Made by a program: the position numbers and the translations under genes. This document shows positions 8,244-16,426 of a DNA stretch of 64,000 nt, one piece after another (position 1 is the first letter of the stretch; the number at the start of each line of letters is the position of its first letter). Where the stretch lies: the NCBI RefSeq assembly GCF_016887565.1, contig NZ_CP069396.1, forward strand, positions 10,150,001 through 10,214,000, read 5' to 3'. The notes under the pieces are model-generated. The model saw only the letters and a program-made list of their open reading frames with translations. It was not told where the DNA came from and ran no database searches. Source of the stretch: Archangium violaceum. Lineage in GTDB: Bacteria; Myxococcota; Myxococcia; Myxococcales; Myxococcaceae.

Positions 8244-8807
8244 TCATCGTGCGCGGCGCGCCACCAGTCTCGCTTCGTGCCGGTCCTCCCCGGTCCACGC
8301 CTCGGTGTACGAGACGACCTCCAGGTACTGGATCAGCCGGGGCAGCTCGCCATCCTCCAACAGGAAGCGCGCCGAGGGATGCGGGTTCTTCTGAAGGTTG
8401 CTCCGGGTGGGCTGTGCGAAGACGAGCAGCCCGCCCGGCGCGAGCACCTTCGCGAACCCGGCGAACAGCGGCCTGAAGAGGAAGTTCAGGCACAGCACGA
8501 CGTCGAAGGGGCCGGAAGGAAGCGGCTCCACCTCCACGTCCAACCGCTGCACCCGGAGGGCCACCCGCGACTCGCGCGCCTCCTCCGCGGCCCGCTCGAG
8601 CGCGACGTCCGAGACGTCCACCAGGGTCACCTCCAGGCCACGCCTCGCCAGCCAGAGCGCGTCATGCCCGGAGCCTCCCGCCACGTCGAGCGCACGGCCC
8701 GTGCTCGGCAGTTGGTCCGCCAGCGAGCGCAGGAACACGGAAGGCTCCTGCCTTTTCTCCTGCTCCCGGTAGCGGGTGTTCCACTTGCGCCGATCTTCCT
8801 CGGACAT
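8244..8807 (-). CDS. Class I SAM-dependent methyltransferase (TehB-like)
   Basis: 187 residues. It has the Rossmann methyltransferase motifs in order: ALDVAGGSGHDALWLA (motif I, about 39-54), VTLVDVSDVALERA (acidic end of strand 2), RVQRLDVE, and FDVVLCLNFLFRPLF (motif IV), then LAPGGLLVFAQPT. The short length and the W-N-x-RY-REQ start resemble TehB/thiopurine-type methyltransferases. The substrate is unknown. It lies upstream of, and close to, the membrane protein gene on the same strand. Confidence 0.88.
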   Translation of the reverse strand: MSEEDRRKWNTRYREQEKRQEPSVFLRSLADQLPSTGRALDVAGGSGHDALWLARRGLEVTLVDVSDVALERAAEEARESRVALRVQRLDVEVEPLPSGPFDVVLCLNFLFRPLFAGFAKVLAPGGLLVFAQPTRSNLQKNPHPSARFLLEDGELPRLIQYLEVVSYTEAWTGEDRHEARLVARRAR

Positions 8808-8879
8808 GGCTCCTCCCGGGCGAGCCTCTCTCGCCTCCTCCCACCCAGGATGCCACCTTCCTCCGGCTCGGCGATCTTC

Positions 8880-9047
8880 TCAGCGCCGGGTGTCTCGCCG
8901 CTTCTGCTGCCGGGCCTGCTCCGCTCGCAGCGCCCCGCCAATCCGACGCCCCGCCACCAGGGTCATCTTCGATACCGGGTTCCCCATCTTCTTGGGCTTG
9001 GCCGGACGCCAGGTCGGCTGGGTGCTCGGAAAGCGATTGTCCCTCAT
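8880..9047 (-). CDS. Small basic protein, hypothetical
   Basis: 55 residues, strongly basic, beginning MRDNRFPSTQPTWRPAKPKK and ending QARQQKRRDTRR. The ATG at 9047 is preceded by GAGGA eight bases upstream, the main support for it being real. An upstream ATG at 9086 would add 13 acidic residues. There is no recognised domain. Its size and charge suggest a nucleic-acid- or ribosome-associated protein, which is speculation. It sits between the methyltransferase and a pair of REP-like repeats. Confidence 0.45.
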   Translation of the reverse strand: MRDNRFPSTQPTWRPAKPKKMGNPVSKMTLVAGRRIGGALRAEQARQQKRRDTRR

Positions 9048-9203
9048 GGGTGTGTCCTCATCGGCCTCGGGAGACGGCGTTGGCATGGGACGGGAACGCC
9101 CGTCAGCTCGTTCAGAGACAAAGCATCTATTTCTGCAACGTCGCTCGGCTTTTGCCGATGCCCCACGGGCCTGGAGTGCTTGCACAGCGGCCTGGCGGCC
9201 ATG

Positions 9204-9307
9204 ACCCTCACCCCAGCCCTCTCCCAGAGGGAGAGGGAGCAGACACGGGCTCGACCCTAGGAGCGCGATACCCTCACCCCGACCCTCTCCCGGTGGGAGA
9301 GGGAGGG
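9204..9307. repeat. REP-like palindromic repeat, locus A (two copies)
   Basis: Two copies, about 9204-9238 and 9270-9307, read ACCCTCACCCC followed by a CCCTCTCCC / GGGAGAGGG hairpin with a 3-4 base loop. Both are in the same orientation and about 31 bases apart. The same element recurs at 17797-17990, 24837-24872 and 59155-59257. It is just downstream of the leftward gene ending at 9318, so it may also act as a transcription terminator or mRNA stabiliser. Confidence 0.85.
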
Positions 9308-9317
9308 TTTGGCTCAC

Positions 9318-10151
9318 TCAGAAGAGCGTGTCCGCGAGTTTTGCCCTCGTGTCTCCCGTGAGCACCGTGTAGCGCATCACCCGCTCCCCTCCACGCCAGA
9401 CCTCGAGCGTCCGCGGCACCGTCTCGCCCGTCGCTGGCGAGCTGTAGTCCAGGAAGCGCACGTCCCAGGCCGTCCCCTTCCCGTCCTTGTAACGCACTCG
9501 CGCCGGACGGAAGCCCTCCTTGTAGACCCAGAACTGCGGCTTGCTCTCGGCGGCCCCTCCCAACACGTACGCCACCTCGCCTCCGAAGCGTCCCAGTGAC
9601 GTCGTCCGGGGCTCGATCCCCAGCGAGCGCAGGTACGTCTCCACCAGCTCGCGCCCCTCCACCGCTGATTCCGCCCTCACCGCCAGCAGCGCGCACACCT
9701 GCTGCACCGCCTCCGTCAGCGCCGGAATCTCCGTGCCCTCCACCCGCTTGCGGCCCCCGGACACCACCGTCGCCACCGTGTTCCCCTCCAGTGCCTTCGC
9801 CTCGAAACGGCAGCGCCCCGGCACCTTCAGGTACATCGTTCCGTCCGCCTGCAGCTCCGGTCGATCCGCCGGCAGGCCCAGCGCCGCCCCGGCCTCCTTC
9901 ACCCCAGGTCCGTAGAAACTCAACGAGCCGTCCGCCTTCACCGCCGAGAGATTCAGCTCCTCCCTCGCCCCCATCATCCGGCGCAGGATGGACCCTCCGG
10001 GCAGCACGTATGCGCCCGCGCTCACCGATGCCAGCACTCCCATCACGAGCAGCGCCCTCTTCACCGCTGCCCTGTCGAACAGCTCCTGGGAAAGGGCCTT
10101 GGTGGCCGACACGAAGCGCAACGCGGCTCTCGTCGTGGATGGGGTGGACAT
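9318..10151 (-). CDS. Membrane-anchored envelope protein of unknown function
   Basis: 277 residues. There is an N-terminal basic stretch, a hydrophobic segment (about 33-50, LLVMGVLASVSAGAYVLPGG), then a beta-rich domain with AVKADGSLSFYGPG, YLKVPGRCRFEA, CALLAVRAES, FGGEVAYVLGG, FWVYKEGFRPARVRYKDG and a final RTLEVWRGGERVMRYTVLTG. The alternating beta pattern and a sequence of the type 'Q-FWV-K-F-P-R' suggest an outer-membrane lipoprotein-sorting (LolA/LolB-like) fold. I see no motif that proves it. It is divergent from the beta-barrel gene at 10210, with 58 bp between starts, which suggests a shared promoter region. Confidence 0.75.
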   Translation of the reverse strand: MSTPSTTRAALRFVSATKALSQELFDRAAVKRALLVMGVLASVSAGAYVLPGGSILRRMMGAREELNLSAVKADGSLSFYGPGVKEAGAALGLPADRPELQADGTMYLKVPGRCRFEAKALEGNTVATVVSGGRKRVEGTEIPALTEAVQQVCALLAVRAESAVEGRELVETYLRSLGIEPRTTSLGRFGGEVAYVLGGAAESKPQFWVYKEGFRPARVRYKDGKGTAWDVRFLDYSSPATGETVPRTLEVWRGGERVMRYTVLTGDTRAKLADTLF

Positions 10152-10209
10152 GGGGCGCCGAATCTAGTGATGGCCCTCCCCTCCATCAAGGCAGTTAGGA
10201 TGCCCCCCC

Positions 10210-11088
10210 ATGTGGCACCGTTTGATGCTCCTCCTGTTGGCCCTCGCTCTGTCCGCCCCCGCCCATGCCCAGGAGGAGACCGCGCCTTCCCTCTACCGCC
10301 ATCCCCTCGCCGAGGACCTGCGCAACCTCCAGAGCGCTCGCGGCTACGGCCTGGGCGGCGCCTGGCGCGCCCTCGGGGTAGGTGCCGAGGCCGGTACCGG
10401 CAACCCCGCCGCCCTCGCCGCCTTCCACACCTACCGCATCGAGCTCACCGGCACCTGGGACTGGGTCGGCAAGGACGCCTCCGGCATGGTCGCCGTCGCG
10501 GACTCGTCCACCAGCGTGCTCGCCGGCGGCGTCACCTATCAGCTCGTCACCCTCGGCAAGGGCCCCCAGCGGGCCACCGCGCACATCAACACCGTGTCCA
10601 TGGCCCTGCCCCTCGCCGACAGTCTCCTCATCGGCGTCTCCACCCGCTACCTGCTGCTGCGCGGGGCCCGCCAGGCCAACGCCGTCACCGGCGACGCCGG
10701 CATCCTCTTCCGCCCCAGCGAGGCCTTCGCCCTCGGTGTCTCCGGTCACAACCTCATCGGCACCGGCAATCCCGAGCTCACCCGCTACTACTCCGCCCAT
10801 GCCGGAGTCCTCGCCGGCCTCCTCACCGTCGCCGCCGACGTGCGCGCCGACTTCGAGACGTACAAGCGCACCACGTTCACCTACAGCGGTGGCGTGGAGT
10901 ACGTCCTCGGGCAGAGCTTCCCCATCCGCGCCGGCTACACCTGGAATGGTTTCACCCGCGCCTCGGAGCTGGGCGTGGGCATCGGCCTGCTGACGCCAGG
11001 AGGTGGGCTCGACCTCGCCTACCACCACGACTTCGGTGGTGAGCGAGGACGGCTCATCGCCCTCACCTTCAAGGTGCAGGTCCGCTGA
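10210..11088 (+). CDS. Outer-membrane beta-barrel protein
   Basis: 292 residues. A clear signal peptide (MWHRLMLLLLALALSAPAHAQ) is followed by LGGAWRALGVGAEAGTGNPAAL, the start seen in PorV/FadL-like barrels of this kind. Amphipathic strands alternate through the rest (IELTGTWDWVG, TSVLAGGVTYQLV, LLIGVSTRYLLL, FALGVSGHNLIG, LTVAADVRADF, IRAGYTWNGF). The C-terminus (LIALTFKVQVR) ends in a final strand, although it closes with Arg rather than the usual aromatic. It is probably an outer-membrane protein. Transport or assembly roles cannot be distinguished. It converges on the TPR gene with only three bases between stops. Confidence 0.78.
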   Translation: MWHRLMLLLLALALSAPAHAQEETAPSLYRHPLAEDLRNLQSARGYGLGGAWRALGVGAEAGTGNPAALAAFHTYRIELTGTWDWVGKDASGMVAVADSSTSVLAGGVTYQLVTLGKGPQRATAHINTVSMALPLADSLLIGVSTRYLLLRGARQANAVTGDAGILFRPSEAFALGVSGHNLIGTGNPELTRYYSAHAGVLAGLLTVAADVRADFETYKRTTFTYSGGVEYVLGQSFPIRAGYTWNGFTRASELGVGIGLLTPGGGLDLAYHHDFGGERGRLIALTFKVQVR

Positions 11089-11091
11089 CGC

Positions 11092-14000
11092 TCAGCCGCG
11101 CAACGGGAGGTAGCGCTCCGAGGCCGCGAAGCGCACCAGCTCCACCAGCTCCTGCTCGCTGGACTTGAGGGCCCGCATCGCCGCCACGGCCGGTCCCGGG
11201 CCTCCACAGGCCACCAATCCCGCGCGGTTGGCCGAGTGGCGCGCCGCCTCCGCGAGCGCCGAGGCATCGAACTCTCGCTGGGCCGACTCCAGCAGCAGCA
11301 GCGCCCGCGAGCGCGCACTGGGGTGCAGCGCATCTCGCACCACGCGAGACTCGGGGCCGAGCTCCGAGCCTCCACGCAGCACCGAGGCCAGGATGGCCAC
11401 CGCGCGCAGCAACTGGTCCTTCTTCAAGCAGCGCAGCGCGAGCAGATCCGGCCCGAGGCTGGCCAGGGCCCGCCCGGCGAAGAAGCGCAGCTCCGGCTCC
11501 GGCAGCACCTGGCGCACCGCGCTCCGCCCCACCAACAAGCGCGGGGCCCCCGGGTGGACGAGCGTGAAGGGAGGGCCCTCGTCCTCGGAGAGGAAGACCT
11601 CCGGAATCTGCACGTCGAGGATGCGCGAGACGAACAGCAGCGCCTCCTGGGCGGCCCGTGCACCGGGGCCCGCATCCGAGCGAAGGGGCTCGGTGGAGCC
11701 CGCGGCCCGTCCGAAGGTGGGAAAGAGGCGGCAGAGGGCGAGGCCCACGGAGGCGAGCAGCTCTCCCGCCGGTTTGCGCAGGCCGGGATGGCGAAGGCCC
11801 GCGCGCTCCTCGGGGGTGAGCGTCCGGCGCGGAGGCCGGGGGACAATATCCTTCCCGCCCTCGAGCGCCGAGGCCACCTCCGCCATCAGCGAGCCACGCG
11901 CCGTGTCGCCCCGGCTCATGAAGAAGGCCGAGAGCTCCCGATAGCCGGCCGCCTCGAGCGGACGCTCGCGCACGCGCTCGATGGCCGCCGGCCGCGCCTC
12001 CACCGGGGCCGCGGCCGGCGCGGGCTTGACGGGCGCGGGAGGCACCGTGGGGACGGAGGGCTCGGCGGGGCCGGGTCCTCCCCGGACACGGCGGCGCACG
12101 GGGTCCATCTTCCCGGGAGGCGCCTCCCAGGCGATGACCCGGGTGATCTCCACGGGCACGGGTGCGTCGGGAGGCTCGAGCGCGGGAGCGGGAGCGGGCG
12201 CGGACGCCTTGGCGGGGGCCTCTGGCTTCCAGGTGCCCAGCAGCTCGCCGACCGCGGGCATCTCGAGGACCGTGCGCGCCGACTCCGGCTCGGCGGCGGG
12301 TGGCGGGGCCGCTGGCGCCGCTGGCGTGGGCGTGAGCTCCACCGCGCCGGGCGGAGGAATGAGGACGCCGGTGCGCGGACCGCTCGACTCGCGCTTGGGG
12401 GCGGCGCTGCGAGGCGGCTCGGGGTGCAGCGTGGGCGCCGTGCGCTCCGAGATGGCCTTGCGGAGGTTGTCCGCCCGGTTGGCGTACACCTGCGCTCGGG
12501 CCGCGTCCCCGAGCGTCTCGCGGCAGAAGCGCGCGAGGCGCTCCCACGTGCCCAGGCGCTCCTCATCATCCTCGGTGGCGGTGGCGGCGTGCTCCAGGGC
12601 CCACGCGGCCTCGCCGTGCTGTTTGAGCGCGATGAGCCGGTCCACCAGCAGCAGCCACGCCTCCTTGTGACCGGGCTCGAAGCGCACCGCCTGGCGCAGC
12701 TCGGCGAGCGCGGCCTCGCGGTCTCCCAGGGCCTCCAGCGTGGCCACCAGCTCCAGCCGGGCCTTGCGCGCCACCAGCCCGCGCGGCTCACGGTCGATGC
12801 GGGCACGCAGCAGGCGGCTGAATCCGGCCTTGTCCCCGAGCTGCCGCGCCAGCGCCAGGAGCTTGTCCTGGGCGTGCACGTCCTCGGGGCTCTCCGCGAG
12901 CACCTCCGTCCAGGCCCAGTACGCCAGCTTCGCGTTGACGAGGGGCCCTCCGGAAATCTCCGCGAGGCACCGCAATCCCTCCACGCGGTAGGGCGAGCGG
13001 CGGGGCACGGCGGCGAGCGCCACGCGCAGGCGCTCGCAGGCACGGGCCCGGTCCGCCTCGGGCGCGCATCGGGCGAGCCCCATCAGCGCCGGGAGCGAGC
13101 CGGGATTGATGGCCGCCGCCGCCTCGAAGTCCGCGCGCGCCCGGGCCACCTCGCCGGTGGACAGCAGCCGCTCGCCGCGAGCCAGGAAGGCGGCGGCACG
13201 GGCCCGGGGGTTGCTCGCGCGCTGCACCGCCTCGTCGAGTACGCGCAGCACCACCCACTCGTCGCCGTCACCGTGCTCGGACACCAGCCGGACCTGCTCC
13301 GCGAGCGCGGCCTTGTCTCCGGTGAGGGCGACGATCTGCCCGTACACCCGGGCGGCGCCCGCCGGATCCCTCAGCTCGTCCTCCAGCAGCTCGGCGAGCC
13401 GCGTGAGGATGTCGGTGCGGACCGCCAGGTCCTTCGCGCGATCCGCGCGGGCCAGGTAGAACTGCGCCAGCTCGCGCCACGCCCGGCGCGCGATAAGCTG
13501 GGCCTCCTGGCGCGCCTCCTCCGGATCCTCCTGCCGGGGCACCAGCTGGCGCGAGGGCTCCGTGTCCTCGTCACCACTCCAGGGAACGGGAGCGTTGGCC
13601 TTGAGCCCGGCGGGTGGCGGAATGAGCGGGGCCTTGAGCCGCGACACCGGAGCCTTGGTGGAGGGCTCCTCCGGCCGGACGGTAGGGACCTCCAGGGTCA
13701 GACGGCGGTGGCTGAAGGCCGCCCCGGCGGAGTCGTCCCGCGGGGGAGCAGAAGGAGCCACGGCGACCCCGAACGGCAGCTCGGACGCCCCGGCGGTGAC
13801 CTCGTCCTGCGACCAGACGGCCGGCATCTCGAGGACGGTGCGCGGCGACTCGGGGGATGGCTCCGCGGCGGCCCTGGCAGGGGGTTGGGGAGCGCGAGGC
13901 GCGAACCGCGCATCCGGCGGGCCCGAGGCCTCCACCGTGTGCTCGTCTTCCGTCCAGGGCGAGGAGAACTCGACGGTCTCGCTCCGATGGATCGGATCCT

Positions 14001-14547
14001 CGGTGGTGCGCTCCTCCTGGCGCCTGGGTGCCCGCGCTTCCAGGGGGGCGAAGGCGCTGGGAGGCGTGGTCTCGTGGCCGATGCGGCGGAAGAGGACATC
14101 GAGGAGCCGGCGGGCGTGACGGTCTCCGGGAGACTCGTCGACGAGCGCCTGGAGGGCCTCGATGGCGCGGGGGAGCTGGTTCACCCGGCGCAGCAAGCGC
14201 GCGAGCTGGAGCCGTACGGCGCGGCGGGTCTCTCCCCGGGTATTGCCGAGGGCGGAGGACAGCAGGGCGATGGCGGCGGCCTCGGTCCCCGCGCGCAGCG
14301 AGAAGGCGACGAGCACCGAGGCCAGGCGCGGCGTCATGGGCAGGGAGCGGCTGGCCCGCACCAGCTCACCGAAGGCCCGCGCCGCATGCCCCTCGTTCAA
14401 CAGGCGGGAGGCACTCTGGCGGTGGCGTTCCACGAGATCGGGCACGTCAGCACCCTCCCTGGACGGAGGCATGCCAGCGGGCGAGCGCTGGCGCGCATCG
14501 GCCGTTTCCGGCGAACCGGCATCCTTGCCGTTTCTCACGCCACCCAT
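11092..14547 (-). CDS. Large TPR-repeat protein, about 1151 residues
   Basis: The helical repeats are TPR/HAT-like: residues about 40-150 (SASRLLNEGHAARAFGELVRA, LARLLRRVNQLPRAIEALQALV), then two Pro/Ala/acidic linkers with repeated motif RTVLEMPAVW and RTVLEMPAVG, and a long central repeat block (RRAWRELAQFYLARADRAKD, YGQIVALTGDKAALAEQVR, VLDEAVQRASNPRARAAAFL, LRQAVRFEPGHKEAWLLLVDRL). The C-terminal third has a distinct hydrophobic domain (RHPGLRKPAGELLASVGLAL, VLPEPELRFFAGRALASLGPDLLALRC). No signal peptide or enzyme motif is visible. It is probably a cytoplasmic scaffold. The repeated RTVLEMPAV linker suggests a docking or phosphorylation segment. The start ATG 14547 lacks a ribosome site. 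ATG 14472 is an alternative. Confidence 0.8.
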   Translation of the reverse strand: MGGVRNGKDAGSPETADARQRSPAGMPPSREGADVPDLVERHRQSASRLLNEGHAARAFGELVRASRSLPMTPRLASVLVAFSLRAGTEAAAIALLSSALGNTRGETRRAVRLQLARLLRRVNQLPRAIEALQALVDESPGDRHARRLLDVLFRRIGHETTPPSAFAPLEARAPRRQEERTTEDPIHRSETVEFSSPWTEDEHTVEASGPPDARFAPRAPQPPARAAAEPSPESPRTVLEMPAVWSQDEVTAGASELPFGVAVAPSAPPRDDSAGAAFSHRRLTLEVPTVRPEEPSTKAPVSRLKAPLIPPPAGLKANAPVPWSGDEDTEPSRQLVPRQEDPEEARQEAQLIARRAWRELAQFYLARADRAKDLAVRTDILTRLAELLEDELRDPAGAARVYGQIVALTGDKAALAEQVRLVSEHGDGDEWVVLRVLDEAVQRASNPRARAAAFLARGERLLSTGEVARARADFEAAAAINPGSLPALMGLARCAPEADRARACERLRVALAAVPRRSPYRVEGLRCLAEISGGPLVNAKLAYWAWTEVLAESPEDVHAQDKLLALARQLGDKAGFSRLLRARIDREPRGLVARKARLELVATLEALGDREAALAELRQAVRFEPGHKEAWLLLVDRLIALKQHGEAAWALEHAATATEDDEERLGTWERLARFCRETLGDAARAQVYANRADNLRKAISERTAPTLHPEPPRSAAPKRESSGPRTGVLIPPPGAVELTPTPAAPAAPPPAAEPESARTVLEMPAVGELLGTWKPEAPAKASAPAPAPALEPPDAPVPVEITRVIAWEAPPGKMDPVRRRVRGGPGPAEPSVPTVPPAPVKPAPAAAPVEARPAAIERVRERPLEAAGYRELSAFFMSRGDTARGSLMAEVASALEGGKDIVPRPPRRTLTPEERAGLRHPGLRKPAGELLASVGLALCRLFPTFGRAAGSTEPLRSDAGPGARAAQEALLFVSRILDVQIPEVFLSEDEGPPFTLVHPGAPRLLVGRSAVRQVLPEPELRFFAGRALASLGPDLLALRCLKKDQLLRAVAILASVLRGGSELGPESRVVRDALHPSARSRALLLLESAQREFDASALAEAARHSANRAGLVACGGPGPAVAAMRALKSSEQELVELVRFAASERYLPLRG

Positions 14548-14568
14548 GGGTGGGGCAGTCTACACAGG

Positions 14569-15585
14569 ATGCCGCCTCCGGTCGTCACCGTCCTCCTGCC
14601 CGCCCGAAACGCCGAGCGCACCGTGGCACGCGCCGTGGAGAGCCTCCTCGGGGGGACGCTGCGTGAAATCCGGGTGCTGGCGGTGGACGACGGCTCCACG
14701 GACGGTACTCGAGAGGTGCTGCGGGGGCTGGCGGCGAGGGACTCCCGGGTGGCGGTGCTGGACGGAGGAGGCCGGGGGCTCGTCGCCGCGCTCAACCTCG
14801 CGCTGGCGCATGCCACCTCCCCCTACGTGGCGCGCATGGACGCGGATGACGAGGCGCTGCCCCGGCGGCTGGAGGCGAGCGTCGCGGCGCTGGAGGCGGA
14901 CCCGGGACTGGGCGGCGTGGGCACGGGCGTGGAGATGTTCCGGGAGGATCAGCCGGTGAGCCCGTCGATGAGGGACTACGCGACGTGGCTCAACGGCCTC
15001 ACCACCCCCGAGCGGCTCCACCGCGAGCGCTTCGTGGAGAGTCCCATCTGCCACCCCTCGGTGTGCCTGCGGCGGGAGGCGGTGGTGGCGGCCGGGGGCT
15101 GGGCGCACGGCGACTTCCCGGAGGACTATCACCTCTGGTTGAAGCTCATCGAAGCCGGCCTCCGGATGCACAACCTGCCCGAGGTGCTGCTGCGCTGGAG
15201 GGACAGCTCGGGGAGGCTGACGCGTACGGATCCGAGGTACGCGCACAAGCGCTTCATCTGGGTGAAGGCGCACTACCTGGCGCGCAGCCCGGAGGTGGCG
15301 GGACGGCCGCTGACGGTATGGGGCACGGGCCCGGGAGGGCTCGTCCTCACGCGCTTCCTGCTCGCGGAGGGAGCCCGGGTGGAGCGCTTCATCGACGTGC
15401 ACCCGCGCAAGGTGGGCACGCGCATCCACGGGATTCCGGTGGAGCCGCCGGAGTCCCTGGGCGCACCGCGGGAGGACACGCACCTGGTCGCGGCGGTGGG
15501 CGTGCGCGGAATCCGGGAGGAGATTCGCGGCGCCCTGACGGCGCTCGGCTGGGTCGAGGGCGTACACTTCACCTGCGCCGCGTGA
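14569..15585 (+). CDS. Family 2 glycosyltransferase
   Basis: 338 residues. A GT-A fold nucleotide-sugar transferase of family 2: VTVLLPARNAERTVARAVESLL at the start, VLAVDDGSTDGTREVL (first Asp pair), YVARMDADDEALPRRLEASV (DxD metal motif), then CHPSVCLRREAVVAAGGW and FPEDYHLWLKLIEAGLRM, which carries the ED catalytic base region. The C-terminal 100 residues (RPLTVWGTGPGGLVLTRFLL...GIPVEPPESLGAPREDTHLVAAVG) look like a small Rossmann (PglD N-terminal-like) domain, an uncommon extension. It starts 21 bp from the divergent TPR gene. A 25-bp tandem duplication covers its stop codon (see repeat). Confidence 0.9.
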   Translation: MPPPVVTVLLPARNAERTVARAVESLLGGTLREIRVLAVDDGSTDGTREVLRGLAARDSRVAVLDGGGRGLVAALNLALAHATSPYVARMDADDEALPRRLEASVAALEADPGLGGVGTGVEMFREDQPVSPSMRDYATWLNGLTTPERLHRERFVESPICHPSVCLRREAVVAAGGWAHGDFPEDYHLWLKLIEAGLRMHNLPEVLLRWRDSSGRLTRTDPRYAHKRFIWVKAHYLARSPEVAGRPLTVWGTGPGGLVLTRFLLAEGARVERFIDVHPRKVGTRIHGIPVEPPESLGAPREDTHLVAAVGVRGIREEIRGALTALGWVEGVHFTCAA

Positions 15586-15614
15586 CCCGCACTTCACCTG
15601 TGCCGCGTGACCCC
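15565..15614. repeat. 25-bp tandem direct duplication over the glycosyltransferase stop
   Basis: CACTTCACCTGCGCCGCGTG (then ACCCG) at 15565-15589 is repeated at 15590-15614 with one internal C-to-T change and a difference in the last base. The TGA stop of the glycosyltransferase is in the first unit, so the second is untranslated 3' sequence. This looks like a slippage or unequal-crossover duplication. Confidence 0.9.
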
Positions 15615-15652
15615 TGGTGTAACCTCCCGGGCCTCAGACTGGAGCAGACCGA

Positions 15653-16426
15653 GTGAATCCATCCACCACAGCCCGCCCCGACCTGACCGACGCCCCCCGT
15701 CTCCCCGAGGAGCTGCGCCCCTTCCTGGAGGAGCTCCAACAGGACCTGACCCGCGCCGCCGGTGACAACCTGGCCGGGCTCATCGTCTTCGGGAGCGCGA
15801 TCCGGGGTGGCTACCGGAAGGGCACCAGCGACGTGAACCTGGTGGTGCTGCTCCGGGACACCTCGGCTCCGAAGCTGCGGGACATCGCCCCCGCCATCAA
15901 GCGGGCCTGGCGGGCCCTGCGGGTGGAGCCACTGCTGCTCAAACCCTCCGAGGTGGCTGAAGCCACCGACGTCTTCCCGACCCGCTTCCTGGACATCCAG
16001 CGCCACCACCTCGTGCTCACCGGAGAGGACCCGTTCCACGACCTGCGCGTCTCGCCCGAGCACATCCGGCTGCGCGTGGAGCAGGAGCTGCGCAACCTGC
16101 TGCTGCGCCTGCGCCGCCGCTACATCGCGCTCGTGGAGGAGCCCGCCACCCTCTCCGCCCAGCTCGTGAGCATCACTTCGCCCCTCCTCGTCGAGTTGGA
16201 GACGCTGCTGCGCCTCACGAACCAACCCATCCCCCCGGGCGGCGAGGCCGCGCTGATCCAGGCCGCGGCACAAGCGTTCACGCTGGACGGCCCCGCGCTG
16301 CTCCAACTCCTGTCCCTCAAGGCGGGCACCGCCGAGCTGGACGAACCCGAGGTGCTCATCGAGCGCGTGCTCGCCAGCCTGGACAACGCCGCACGCGTCG
16401 CCCATGAGCTGGAGGGCCGGCTGTGA
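15653..16426 (+). CDS. Nucleotidyltransferase-fold protein with altered metal motif
   Basis: 257 residues, GTG start. The Pol-beta-like nucleotidyltransferase signature is present: FGSAIRGGYRKGTSDVNLVV (about 44-63). The usual pair of metal-binding Asp residues in SDxDL appears as SDVNL, with Asn at the second position. The remainder is helical (RVEQELRNLLLRLRRRYIALVEEP...LLVELETLLRLTN). Families with SDxNL occur in small nucleotidyltransferase-like proteins and may be poor catalysts or bind nucleotides only. Its stop overlaps the next gene's GTG by four bases (GTGA), so the two are translationally coupled. Confidence 0.8.
   Translation: MNPSTTARPDLTDAPRLPEELRPFLEELQQDLTRAAGDNLAGLIVFGSAIRGGYRKGTSDVNLVVLLRDTSAPKLRDIAPAIKRAWRALRVEPLLLKPSEVAEATDVFPTRFLDIQRHHLVLTGEDPFHDLRVSPEHIRLRVEQELRNLLLRLRRRYIALVEEPATLSAQLVSITSPLLVELETLLRLTNQPIPPGGEAALIQAAAQAFTLDGPALLQLLSLKAGTAELDEPEVLIERVLASLDNAARVAHELEGRL

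Noticed and set aside
9204-9307. CRISPR-like direct repeats
   Set aside because: The units are palindromic, about 35 bases, in pairs with variable spacing and occur at gene ends across the window; no spacer array or cas gene exists.
11236-15585. A 4.35-kb open frame on the + strand opposite the TPR gene
   Set aside because: Only its last third, from 14569, has protein-like features (the GT2 glycosyltransferase). The front part is the GC-driven complement of the TPR gene, with Arg/Gly-rich low-complexity translation and no domain.
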